Positions 10,056 to 20,045 of a stretch of DNA of 64,000 nt are shown here, in pieces (within the stretch, counting starts at the first letter, position 1; every line of letters starts with the position of its first letter). Position numbers and translations under genes: made by a program. A model generated the notes under the pieces. The model ran no database searches and was not told where the DNA came from. It was given only the letters and a program-made list of their open reading frames with translations. The stretch is from Shinisaurus crocodilurus (Eukaryota > Chordata > Lepidosauria > Squamata > Shinisauridae): NCBI GenBank assembly GCA_021292165.1, contig CM037876.1, forward strand, positions 42,208,575 to 42,272,574, written 5' to 3'.

Positions 10056-10795
10056 TTCATGCAAATATGAATATTGCCAAATGTAGCTGTGCGGATTCCC
10101 CCCCCCTTTTTTCAGTATTGACGACCCCACCCCCCAACTGTGTATGTTTTCTTTGTAACTGTGAAATCCAATGGAGCACAGATAAACGCATGACATAATA
10201 TCCAATCACAACATAGATATAGAGAGCTCCTTTGAATGATTTTCCTATCGCAAAATGATTCCCTTAAAGGAATGCAAATATGGTGTGTGTGTGTGAGGCA
10301 TGCCCTATGCTCCCTGAGAACTCTGAGAATAACCTGAGGGTTGTCATTTATCAGCCCACCATGATAAACACATGATACAACAAGGCAGACCAGAGGAATG
10401 TAATGAGATGTTCATGGGATTGTGCATGGGTAGGCACCATGTGTGTATGAAATGTTTCAAACATTTGTCCCATTTCCCTCAATAGAGCCACTCTGGCTAT
10501 GCTGTGGTTTGAGGCCTTAAACCCACTAAATTCAATGGGAGTTTTTACTTCTCTTAGGATAAGGCCTTTCAAAATTAACCATATCTCTAAGACATTAGAC
10601 AGACTGTGCTAAGAGACAAGGCCATGACATGAAATTTGTTTGGGAAAGCCTGGGCTTGGAAATACTTCTATTGTGAGTCAAACCAGTTCAAGTTTAAACA
10701 GGGAGTTAAATAAAAAACCTTTTTTTTTTTTTTTTTGCTTGGCTTGGTTCAGGTTCAGTATGGTATGTTTTCCATGCTCAGTTGGGTTTACAGTT
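10056..10795. other. No gene seen; degenerate MITE B at about 10510-10570
   Basis: Unassigned sequence. TTAAACCCACTAAATTCAAT followed by TCTTAGGATAAGGCC at about 10515-10566 looks like a decayed family B element. A T run lies near 10720-10737. Confidence 0.35.
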
Positions 10796-10820
10796 ACACA
10801 CACACACACACACACACACA
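10796..10820 (+). repeat. (CA)n microsatellite
   Basis: Uninterrupted CA dinucleotides, about 12 units. Confidence 0.9.
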
Positions 10821-10930
10821 CTGAGCTCAATCCAGAGAAAGTCGAGAGTACTTGAGTCCTATGAAATCAAAGGAAGGTAAGCATGCTTAACTCTCTCTGG
10901 GTACATTTATGCAGGTGAATGGGTCCCTCT

Positions 10931-11024
10931 AAGGTTGCAGTTTTTTAAGCACACTTCCCTGGAAGTAAGTCCCATTGAACTCTGCAGGATTTACTTACAA
11001 GTAGACATGCATAAGGTTGCACTG
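10931..11024. mobile_element. MITE family B copy
   Basis: It shows the clearest family core: GGAAGTAAGTCCCATTGAAC, then TTACTTACAAGTAGACATGC, flanked by inverted GGTTGCAG/GGTTGCAC-type ends. It is non-coding. Confidence 0.6.
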
Positions 11025-11440
11025 TACCGGTAACCTTTCATAAGCAGAAATTATATACTTTTGATATTGATGAATACTTATTATGTCACACTGCTGGCTG
11101 GATCTATGCCTAAATTCCAATCCATCCAGCCTTTTAGCTTTCATGGAAGCAACTAGGATGATCACCTTCTTTTTTTCACCCCCGATAGAAATTCTGTGCA
11201 ATGCACAGAAATGCACAGCTTCTCCCAATGTGGAGATGGAGGAAGCTGAACTTCTGCCTGCCTTTTGAAAATCCAAATGATGGGGGTTTACAAGCCACCC
11301 CCTGCCCTCCAGACCCACACACTGTCTGTCCCCAGTACTTGATGCTTGAAAAAGTAAAACTAAGAAAACAAGGGTAGAGATTTTAAGGTTTGCAGACTAT
11401 ACTTCTAAAACAAATGCTAAGGCTACAAGCAAAAACATTA
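11025..11440. other. No gene seen
   Basis: Unassigned sequence. Open frames on the two strands overlap each other and carry no domain. Confidence 0.35.
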
Positions 11441-11529
11441 AGGGCACCATCCTATGCATGTTTAGACAGCAGGGTAGGCTGGGAATTATAGGCCTTTTTT
11501 TCTGGCTAAACGTGCATAGGATTACTCCT
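11441..11529. mobile_element. MITE family A copy, internally deleted
   Basis: It starts AGGGCACCATCCTATGCATG and ends (minus strand) AGGAGTAATCCTATGCACG, with TA on each side (11439-11440, 11530-11531). It is 89 bp against 135 bp for the copy at 3150; the central part of the palindrome is lost. Confidence 0.6.
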
Positions 11530-13627
11530 TAAGGTGCTTCTCACTGCTGATCTTTAAGGCTGAAGAGTACATTTATTTATTTTTATTTTTCTGGTCTGTA
11601 AAGTCTAATCCAGATAGGTCTTACTTCACTTGCAAAGAAACATGCAAGGATGTCTGCTTGTATGTTTTTAAAAAGTTTTATTACTGTGCAGAGGGAATTG
11701 TGTATGATTTAGGCACTCAGGTTTTGCACGGTTTCTTTTAACAAATGCAGCGAAGTCTTACAATGTGCGTTGTTCTGATCAGATAAGCTCAGCTTCTTTT
11801 AATTGCCAATACATTGTCTAGGAAAACTCAGTAAACAAAGACATATGATAGCACTTTTTAGATGAAACTGATGGAACAAAAGTAAAGTTGCAGATCAGAT
11901 CAGAGAGTGGAAAGTACAAGATCAGTCTCAAAACTGGTAGTGACTCTCAGTGAAAGAGTTGACAGACCATGTTTAGTGACTCATGGCCTGCACTAATGGC
12001 ATATTTATCACTTTCACAGTGTGGTACACTGACCACACATACAGTGATCAACTGCCCTGTGAGTGGCCATTAAATCACTATGGAAGTCTGCCTACAGTAA
12101 TGGCTATGCACATTTTCACTATCACAGTAAAAGCAACGGACCCAGAAGAGAACTAAAAATATTGATAATGTAAAGGAACTTTTTGGAAGTTGGTAGAGCT
12201 ATTGTTTAAAAAGTTGAAAATTAATGTATATTTATTGCACTGCTGTATGGAAAAGTAGAAACAGTTTCTTTAAATTAATCTAAGATCCCATCTGCATTCA
12301 TTCACCCATTGATTCATTTCTGAGATAACTTCGCAATATCTATTAGAAGGAGCATCAGTCAGGAAAGAAAAAGTAGCTAGTATTGCAATACACACTAAGT
12401 CATGCTTGGAAACCATCATTCATCACCATTCTTTTCTTTCACTTGCAGTGTACACTTTTTTCCAGCCCTGCTCCTGGGAAGATATATTTTATTGAGATAG
12501 ATAAGTGTGAGTTTTGTATGAGAGCTAAACACCCACCCAAGTATTCTTACTTTTAAGGGACACACAATCTAATGTGTGTCTAAAGGGACACACAATCTAA
12601 TGAAGAAAATACTCCAGCTGTATTTGGGTAGCTGTTATATACATCCTAACAGATTCTTATGCCCCAGAGATTTCGGTGTAAAGATGCCAGAGACTCTGAA
12701 TATGCGAGTGTAACTGAAAGTTACAGTCCTGTATTTATACTAGAAGGGAGATAGCATACTTCTGCGTTTATTTTCATTAGCTTCAGTGCTAGTTAATATC
12801 TATTGCTATGGCCTTTGCTTAACAGGTAACATTTATACTCTATTTAAGTAACTGTATTTTCACTTTCACCAGCTGTTAGGTTGACAGGGAAGGACACTTT
12901 GTTAGAATGCATGATAGAGAGATATAAAATTGTATCATTTAATAAAATGATTTGACCAATCCAATGGAAGACCTAATTTTTTTTAATTTTCTCCCCAATC
13001 GTGTTTGTCAGGACATAATCTGAATAATCATAATAAAGCTTAATCCCTCACTCTGCACCACACTGTATTTGTCTATCTGTGACCCCCTGCTTCTGTCAGC
13101 CTCTCGGAGCTTAAATAAATGTTGGGTCCCATGGCAACATAACCAGTGCAGCAAGTTTCATTTATGGACTTGAGAAACTGCACAACGTAACAGACTCTGC
13201 AATGTTAACAAATCAGTTCTAATCTCCCTCTCCCCCTTTATAAACATTGCTTTTGAAATCAGCATCTGGATTTTTGCAGAGGTTTTGCATGTAAACACAG
13301 AGGCCTGTATCTGAAAGGCCCCTAGAATGAGCAGAAGTTGCCTATTCTGCTCCTGATCCTCATCAGCACATCTGCATTTCCCCCTTTGGGCTACATCACT
13401 CAAGAGAGTCCCTTGACTCCAAGGAAATGCTTTTCAGCAGGAACAAGAGACCACACTGTGAAGGGTGTGGGAAAGCCCCACTGTACACGTGGTTGCACTC
13501 CCCAATGCATATCTCCACATATGGCTAAAAAAACATGTCTGGGTAGCTGTTTAACATCTTACATAGCAGAAGCGAGTAGACATTATGTTTTCAAGGCATA
13601 CATGTTTATTTTCCAACATGTGAAACA
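11530..13627. other. No gene seen; short tandem duplication
   Basis: About 2 kb of AT-rich unassigned sequence. A 20-bp unit (AAGGGACACACAATCTAATG) is present twice at 12555-12602 with a 28-bp period. No repeat family or coding motif is recognised. Confidence 0.4.
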
Positions 13628-13756
13628 GCTGTAGCTCAGTGGTAGAGCACCTGCTTTGCATGCAGGTGGTCCCAGGTTCAATCCCCAGCATCTCCAGGTA
13701 GGGCTAGGGAAAGCACCTGTCGAAAACCCTGAAGAGCTGCTGCTGGTTATGGTTGA

Positions 13757-13890
13757 CAAGCCTTCCCCAATGTGATACCCTCCAGATGTTGTGAACTACA
13801 ACTACCAGCATCTCTGACCATTGGTGATGCTAGCTGGGGCTGATGAGAGTTGGAGTCCAATACAACTGAAAGCTGGTGCGGAAGGCTGGT
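13757..13890. mobile_element. hAT-type MITE (CAGCCTTCCCCAA family)
   Basis: The ends are inverted: AAGCCTTCCCCAA and its complement TTCGGAAGGCTGG. The interior holds CCCTCCAGATGTTG, AACTACAACTACCAGCATC and GCTAGCTGGGGCTGATGAGA. The family recurs at 16371, 34782, 37404 and 38093. Confidence 0.6.
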
Positions 13891-13900
13891 GTAGACCATG

Positions 13901-15255
13901 GGTGAGTTCACACGTCATGACAACCCACCCTGTGAATAGGCTACACAGGGTGGGTTGTTCATGAAACAACCCACAGTGCACCCAACATGATTGGGCTCAC
14001 TGTGGATTGTCCCCCTCCTTCCCCCTTGCCTTGGTCCTCCCATGAGTATCCCAGGAGACCCTGTGGCAGGACCCATCTTGTCTGCACTCCCCATTGCGAT
14101 CGTGATCCCTTTTGCGCTTGTCACAGATCCCCCCCACACTTTTACCCATTTGTTTTCTTTTTTCAGAGATTGCCTGCATTTGTCCCTGTCAAAAAACCAT
14201 GGGGAGCCCTATCAAAGAAAAAGAAAAAAAAACCTTTTAAAAGGAACTGGGGTTTTTACAGCTAGTTGTCAAACCTCTGTGCTCTCATAAAAGGAGGTGG
14301 CTTACGCTTCTCCACCTTCCCAAGGACCTGGACAGAGTCTTGGGAACGGGTGGAAAAGTGAGAGGAACCTAAGAGGAGTCAGGTCCAAAAAAAGTCCCCT
14401 TGTGGATCTCACTGTGAATGGGCTAATCTACTGGCAAGCAAAGATCACTTTTCACGAGCAAAGATCATTTGCAGCTTTGGTTTTTCTTGACAGCTTGCCT
14501 TTTGACAGTTGTCAAGAAAAAAACAAATTCAAAAATAAAACTCTTGGCAGCCTCTCTGGGTCAATGCCTATGAGGGGTGCCTGCTGTACTTTGACAGGAG
14601 ACATCCCCAGGACATTGCCCAGGTGAGGCATGCTATTTCAGACCTGTGAAAGTGCACAAGTGGGCACTTGTTGCAAGTCCAACTAGAAAAGAAAGAAAGA
14701 AAAAACACAAAATTGTGAATTTGGGGTGCATTTTTCTTTTTAAAAAAGGGGGTGACAGACCAGTGACAGCCACTCCAATGTGCCACTTGGGCACTTTGAA
14801 GGGGTTGTCATTAGCTGTAATATCGGAGATCCTGAAAAGCAATCTCTGAAAAAAGGAAAAAATTGGTAAAAGGGGGGGGGGAAGCTGTGGCGAGTGTAAA
14901 AGGGCTCGTGATCACAGTGGGGGGCACGGAGCCAGTGGTGGTTGCTCCACCTTGCTGCTTGGGCATCAGTGGGGCACTGGAACCGGCGGTGGCCCAGGTG
15001 AGCTTGATTGGAGTGGCAAGTGGGTTTTGCCGCTCTTGCCAAGAGGCTTGCTCACCACTTCCCTTCACCCACGATGGGGATGGTCGCCCGGGTTTGAAAG
15101 AGAGACCAAGCCATTGTGGGTGAAACAGCCCCTAGTACAAGCCATGGGTGCCCACGAACAAGCCACCCTGCGGTTCACATCCAGGTTCACAGGACATGAC
15201 AACCCACTGTGGCTTCTCACCCACGATGGGTTGTCGTGTCATGCAAACCCTGGGC
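13901..15255 (+). mobile_element. Long fold-back non-autonomous DNA transposon (about 1.35 kb)
   Basis: The ends are inverted: TGAGTTCACACGTCATGACA on the left and, on the other strand, GGGTTTGCATGACACGACAA. Just inside the left end is a 13-bp-arm hairpin (AACCCACCCTGTG/CACAGGGTGGGTT). The element aligns with 55748-56656 over both ends and much of the middle. It differs by an internal inverted duplication: about 14087-14172 is found again reversed at about 14830-14917. No transposase domain occurs in any frame, so overlapping open frames here are not genes. Confidence 0.65.
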
Positions 15256-15282
15256 TAGATGGACCAAAGGTCTGACCTGGTA

Positions 15283-15902
15283 TAAGAGAGCGGTCAGACC
15301 CGGTTCCCTTGCAACATCAACAACCAAATATGTGTTAAAGAAACAATGGACTCCTTTATTACAGCAGACCACAAACACAGGCACTTCACCAGAGTCCTTG
15401 GGTCAGAGTCCTTTGTGAGCCCAAGTTCAAATAAACTCAGATAATCGAAACAGGAGTCCGAAACAGGGTCTTAAAGTCCAGCAGTATAATCTAGGACAGG
15501 GTCCCAAGGCATGGGATTCAAGGCATGAAATAGTTCAGGGTTCAAGAGTAGTCCAGCAAAGGGAGTGTCCAGGATCAGCATCACTGTGCCCACAAACCTC
15601 TTCTGCCTGCCCGCCAGCTTTCATGCGGGGGTGAGGTGTCTGGAGTTCCTCACTTGTCAATCCAGCCCTACCGGAAAACATAGCCTGGAGCCAAGATCTC
15701 CTCCTGATTGTTTGTTTTCCCTCCCACCTTTTCAGCCACTGGCACTGTCTGGGAGACAGTCTTGGGCACGTTCCTTCCTCATCCGAGTCTGCCTCCTGGC
15801 CTCTTATCAAAGCTCCTCCTGTTGAGGAGGAGGAGCAGCTGATTCTCTCTCACCGCAGTCGACTGTGAAACCAGGCTAGGATGAATTCCCAGCATCCTGA
15901 CA
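15283..15902 (-). mobile_element. Probable solo LTR of an LTR retroelement
   Basis: Read on the minus strand it starts TGTCAGGATGCTGGGAATTC near 15902. Near the other end it has AATAAAGGAGTCCATTG, a polyadenylation signal in the position expected for an LTR R region. No primer-binding site, polypurine tract, gag or pol sequence is seen beside it, and no clear target duplication was found. It abuts the SINE tail ending at about 15287. The alternative is another AT/CT-rich dispersed repeat. Confidence 0.4.
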
Positions 15903-16201
15903 ATGCAAAACTTGACTAGGCCCTAAATCAGATTCTTCTGTCTCTGAATCAGACTCTTCCTCTGAGACTGTGGCATTGGGGGAAAGCATGACAGCAGCTT
16001 CCTAACTTTATGAGACTTCATAGCAGAGAACTGTTATTTTCATCTTGTATGCTATTGTTGTCTGTCTTGAGTTCTAAATAAAGTGGCTGTAAATATAATG
16101 AAATATCTTTTCAAGTTCACTGAAGCTGAATAGATATAAATCAGATTCATACCAAACCTGTTTGTAACAAAGGATGACATGGCCCAGTGAATGGTTTAAA
16201 G

Positions 16202-16337
16202 CAGGGCTCTCCAACCTTGGGTCCCCAGATGTTGCTGAACTACAGCCCCCAGAATTCCTTGCCATTAGCCATGCTGGCTGGGTATCCTGGGAGTTGTAGG
16301 CCAGCAACATCTGGGGACCCAAGGTTGGAGAGCCCTG
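16202..16337. mobile_element. hAT MITE, 136 bp, with perfect 8-bp TSD
   Basis: The arms CAGGGCTCTCCAACCTTGGG and the complement CCCAAGGTTGGAGAGCCCTG end the element. GTTTAAAG flanks both sides (16194-16201 and 16338-16345). An 8-bp duplication and CAG ends are hAT hallmarks. The whole sequence is nearly palindromic. A second copy is at 24484-24618 and a half copy at 42638. Confidence 0.9.
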
Positions 16338-16370
16338 GTTTAAAGCATGGTTTATGATTTGCTTTTAAAC

Positions 16371-16506
16371 CAGCCTCCCCCAACCGGGTACCCTCCAGAT
16401 GTTCTGGATTTCAACTCCCATTAGCCCAAGCCAGCATGGCCAGTGGTCAGGGATGATGAGAGTTGTAGTTCAAAATAGCTGGAAGGCACCAAGTTGGGGA
16501 AAGCTA
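16371..16506. mobile_element. hAT-type MITE (CAGCCTTCCCCAA family)
   Basis: The inverted ends CAGCCTCCCCCAACC and GTTGGGGAAAGCTAG bound an interior with CCCTCCAGATGTTCTGG, CCAGCATGGCCAGTGGTCAG and GATGAGAGTTGTAGTTC. It is only about 25 bp from the previous hAT MITE. Confidence 0.65.
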
Positions 16507-16744
16507 GTTTAAGGCAAATCATACCGTTCTGGTGCTACAGCGAAGCAGGCGTGAGCTTCTTAGCTGCCTGGACAGGATGCAGCCATATGCAAACTGATGT
16601 GAGCCTTTTTGAAGAAGAGAGGCATGGAGTGCAAGCGTACCAATGAAAGAGGCAAGTAGGGCATTTAAATAAGGCCACACACGCTATGAATTTAGATAAA
16701 TGAGACAATTCGATCACTGAAATATGAATAATGGAGATGCTATT

Positions 16745-17140
16745 CTTTATTTTCTGCCTTGTGTTTCTCTAGGAAACTTTCAAAGCAGTTAATGAGGAGA
16801 AAATGAAGGACAATAATTTAACAATGATTAAAGGCAATACATTTAAAAACAATAATTGCTAACAAAATTCCCTAATAAGACAGCAGTAAGCACAGCAGTA
16901 GCACTAAAATTTAAATATAAGAGACCTAAAATAGCAGCAGCAACTTTACCACACGTTAAATGCCTGGGCAAATAAGAAAGTCTTAGTCTGGTGCCTAAAA
17001 TATATCGAACTAGGCACCAAATAGCCTTGGGGAGAGTGTTCCAGAGCCAGCGGCCTACCATTGAGATGACCCTAGTCAGCACCTGCCTCACCTCAGAGGG
17101 TGAAGATATAGTTTATTCATTTGTTTGTTTATTTAATTTA
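16745..17140 (-). mobile_element. L2-like LINE 3' remnant
   Basis: The minus strand reads as the decayed end of an L2-like ORF2: CCTTGGGGAGAGTGTTCCAG (plus strand) has the position and sense of the WNSLP region in the copies at 45713 and 47487. A 3' untranslated stretch and an AT-rich tail near 16745 follow. The protein is too broken to translate through. Confidence 0.5.
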
Positions 17141-17147
17141 TATTCTG

Positions 17148-18233
17148 CTCAGGGCTGACCCAAGATATTTTGCTGCCTGAAGCCAAAGCCCCCATTCCGC
17201 CTACAGAGTCTGACCAGAATGGCAGTTGAAACTTACTTCAACACTAGTTGCATTCTCCATCACAAGAGGGTGCAGGGCAGGGCATGAGACACACAGAGCT
17301 CTTTCCTCCTATAGAGAGAAACAGCCAGGGTCTACCAGCCCTTCCATAACACTCATCATTTGCTGCCTGGGGTGACTGCCTCACTTTGCCTAATGGCAGG
17401 GCTGGCCCTGACCCTCCTTTCCACCGAAAATGTCCCCAGAAACCTGGGGAAGAGACCATAAAAACAATCTCAATGAATGGGCAGGTTCATGTGGGAGTAG
17501 GTGGTCAGGGGCAGCTCAAGACATTTTACTGCCTGAGGTGGAGCAGCAGCAAATAGCACCAGCCCACACCCCGTCCCCAAGTACCCAAAGGTGGTCGAGT
17601 TATTTTGACATGTGAGGAAGAAAATCCCACAAGCACGTCCTCCTTCCTAGCAGTAAAAAGAACAATAATAATAAATGGAGGGAACGATCCTCTAGCCCCT
17701 AGACTGTGTCTAGGAGGCCATAGGATACTTCAGATTCCCAGATCCAAGGTCGGAGACAGAGGTCCGACCTTGGAGCTGGGAATCTGCGCTCCAATCCCCC
17801 CCCCCACAGCGGGCATAGAAGAAAGGAGGCACTGGATGCCTCCCCGAAGTCAGGAACTCAACCTCGGAGAGGGAACAAAGGGGCCATTCTGGGGGGTGGT
17901 GGAGGGGAGGATACTGAAGAGGCCAGGGTACGACGTATCCACTGTTCTCTGCAGCCTCTTTCCCTCTCCCTCCAAAGCACCCCCAGCTAGACATCCGAAA
18001 ATGGCTGTCTAGCAGAAATTCAGAGCAGAAGGAGCAGGGAGGTGGAGATTACCTCCACCACTCCTCCTGCTCTGCATAGCATGCCCGTAATCTTCCGAGT
18101 TCAGAGGCTTATGGGCATCTCTACTGGATTGCAATCTAAATAACTAAGAATCTTCAGCCCTTTCATGACATCCCAAAACAGCTGTCCCTGAGGCAGCCTC
18201 CTCACTTAGCCTAATGGTAGAGCTGGCCCTCTG
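17148..18233. mobile_element. One or two hAT-like elements (CAGGGCTGACCC ends)
   Basis: CAGGGCTGACCCAAGATATT with TTTGCTGCCTG at 17151-17180 is echoed by CAGGGGCAGCTCAAGACATT with TTACTGCCTGAGG at 17506. Their right ends look alike: TTTGCCTAATGGCAGGGCTGG near 17388 and TAGCCTAATGGTAGAGCTGG near 18207. Two related elements of about 265 and 730 bp therefore sit side by side. The larger contains a 135-codon open frame without recognisable domain. No clean target duplication is visible. Confidence 0.5.
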
Positions 18234-18263
18234 GACAGTCCTTCTAATAGCCAGGTCTCAAGT

Positions 18264-18430
18264 CATAGATTTCATAGATCATCGAGTTGGAAGGAGCCTA
18301 CAAGGCTATCGAGTCCAACCCCCTGCTCAATGCAGGAAACTAGAGGAGGGGTCTCCCATCCAAGTAGTAACCAGGCTTGACCCTGCTTAGCTTTCCACGC
18401 TCAGACAAGCTGAGCCAGTGTAAGCCACAG
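18264..18430 (-). mobile_element. 5S rRNA-derived SINE with a CR1-type tail
   Basis: On the minus strand the order is a 5S-like head (GAAAGCTAAGCAGGGTC, CTTGGATGGGAGACC), CTAGTTTCCTGCATTGAGC, and a CR1-like end (CCTTCCAACTCGATGATC). It is colinear with the plus-strand copy at 9645. Only about 430 bp separates it from the next copy. Confidence 0.78.
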
Positions 18431-18859
18431 TCATAGGGGACTTTAAAGGTAAGCATTAGCACTCTGATTTGTGTCTGGAAACAGAGAAGGTATTTTAAGA
18501 CTTCTGTTTCTGATCAACAGGATCTACTCTTCAGACTTTAGGTTTTTTCACAATTATTATTTTTTCCTGCCATTACCATACTAGATGTAGTCAGTTCAGT
18601 CAATTCCAGCAAAAAAACAAAACAAAAACCAAACAACAACAAAAACCAAGGTGGGGAGATGAGTCACTCCTTCAGTCCTACCTAATCACTCTGGAAACAT
18701 TGTCCCATGTAATAAGTATGATACTGTGGAAATCCTAGAATGCTAAACAGATTACAGCATTTTCATGACTCAGTTTACAGAAGCTGAGGTAATTTCCAGC
18801 CTGAATCCTGTAGGAGTATGAATAACAGCTTAAAAAAAATAATACACCCAGTTAAGAAC

Positions 18860-19031
18860 ATAGATTTCATAGATCATAGAGTTGGAAGGAGCCTACAAGG
18901 CTATCGAGTCCAACCCCCTGCTCAATGCAGGAAACTAGAGGAGGGGTCTCCCATCCAAGTAACAACCAGGCTTGACCCTGCTTAGCTTTCCACGCTCAGA
19001 CAAGCTGAGCCAGCGTGAGCCACAGGCCTGT
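18860..19031 (-). mobile_element. 5S rRNA-derived SINE with a CR1-type tail
   Basis: It has the same structure as the neighbour at 18264, with the head ending GCCTGTGGCTCACGCTGG. It lies immediately next to a CR1 3' end (from 19032), a context where template jumping or insertion into CR1 could both apply. Confidence 0.78.
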
Positions 19032-20045
19032 ATTCAATAAGAAGAACCCTGCTGGATCAGACTAGTCCAGCATTCTTTTCCCATGGTGGCCAACCAGATG
19101 CCTCTGCTTGAACACGAGTGCAATAGCACCCACCCACTCATGTTCTCCAGCAACTGGTATTGAGAGGAATACTGTGTCCGATACTGGAGGTATTATATAG
19201 CTGTAGTAGCCATTGAGAGCCCCGTCTTCCATTAATTTGCCTAATCCCCCTTTAAAGCCATTCAAACTGGTGGCCATCACAATGGGCAGATTTACACGTT
19301 GTGACATCCCACCCTGCGAATAAGCTATGCAGGGTGAGTTGTTCGTGAAACAATCCACAGTGCGCCTGGCAGATGATTGGGCGCACCATGGGTTGTCCCC
19401 CTCTCCTTCCCCCTCAGTCCCCCCCACAGGTATTCCAGGCCAGGGGACTCCATGACAGGACCCGTCTGTCCAAATGGGCATTAAATTGGCAGATGTGGTT
19501 CAATGTTTCCCTTTCCATCCTAAAATAAACCAGCTTCCAACAGTTGCTACTAATATCTAGCGAGGTACAAGTGGTGGAAAATGACCATGTAACAGTTCAA
19601 CAGTTGGCTACAGAGGGTTTTAATTTTTTCCCCCTATAATGGTGCCTGTCACTACAGTGCATCTCTAAGTGCACACCAAATTGCATTAGATTCACATTTC
19701 CTGGTCAGTCACTCCAAGCCCATACTCCATCAGTGTATATGTGAAGTTAGGATTGTTTTGCCCTAATGTGCATCACTTTACACTTACTTACATTGAACTA
19801 CATCTGCCAATTTAATGCCCATTTCCCCAATTTGGAGAGACCCAATAGAGCTTTTCACTGTTTTAACCTCTTTAAATAATCTTAAATAGTCAACAGCAAA
19901 TGTGGCCACCTGACCCCGAACTCCAGATCATTAATGAACAAGTTAAAAAGCACCAGTCCCAGTACAGATCCTTGAGGAACCCCACTGTTTACATCTCTCC
20001 ATTGCGAGAACTGACCATTTATTCCCACTCTCTGCTATATTTGGC
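19032..20045 (-). mobile_element. CR1 LINE: reverse transcriptase fragment and 3' end
   Basis: The minus strand at about 19900-20010 reads [10 protein letters not shown] and [14 protein letters not shown], the CR1 reverse-transcriptase block just before its catalytic FADD. The frame is broken after it. The 3' end (TCTGATCCAGCAGGGTTCTT) is at 19040-19275. A DNA element interrupts at 19283-19470, and a short CR1 piece at 19474-19510 is inverted relative to 19790. It is inactive. Confidence 0.75.
19283..19470 (+). mobile_element. 5' part of the long fold-back element, inside CR1
   Basis: It matches the first about 190 bp of the elements at 13901 and 55748: ACGTTGTGACATCCCACCC, a CCCTGCG...CAGGGTGAGTTG hairpin, and CATGACAGGACCCGTCTG. 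The right end is missing, so it is a truncated copy. Confidence 0.6.

Larger units (their letters stand above)
13628..15287 (+). mobile_element. tRNA-Ala SINE broken by two DNA elements
   Basis: The tRNA-like head at 13628-13700 has an A box (TAGCTCAGTGGT), a TTTGCAT anticodon loop and a B box (GGTTCAATCCC). The body runs to about 13756. After the MITE at 13757-13890, GTGTAGACCAT appears to be SINE sequence. After the long element at 13901-15253 the tail resumes (GGGCTAGATGGACCAAAGG, CTGGTATAAG). It is one SINE in three pieces. Confidence 0.65.

Noticed and set aside
13628..13700. tRNA-Ala gene
   Set aside because: The tRNA-like sequence is the head of a dispersed SINE: it has SINE body sequence after it and sister copies at 5846 and 22771.
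17605..18012. 135-codon open frame
   Set aside because: It lies inside a hAT-like non-autonomous element and does not resemble a transposase.
19062..19481. 139-codon open frame on the minus strand
   Set aside because: It is a chimera of CR1 3' untranslated sequence and an inserted DNA element.
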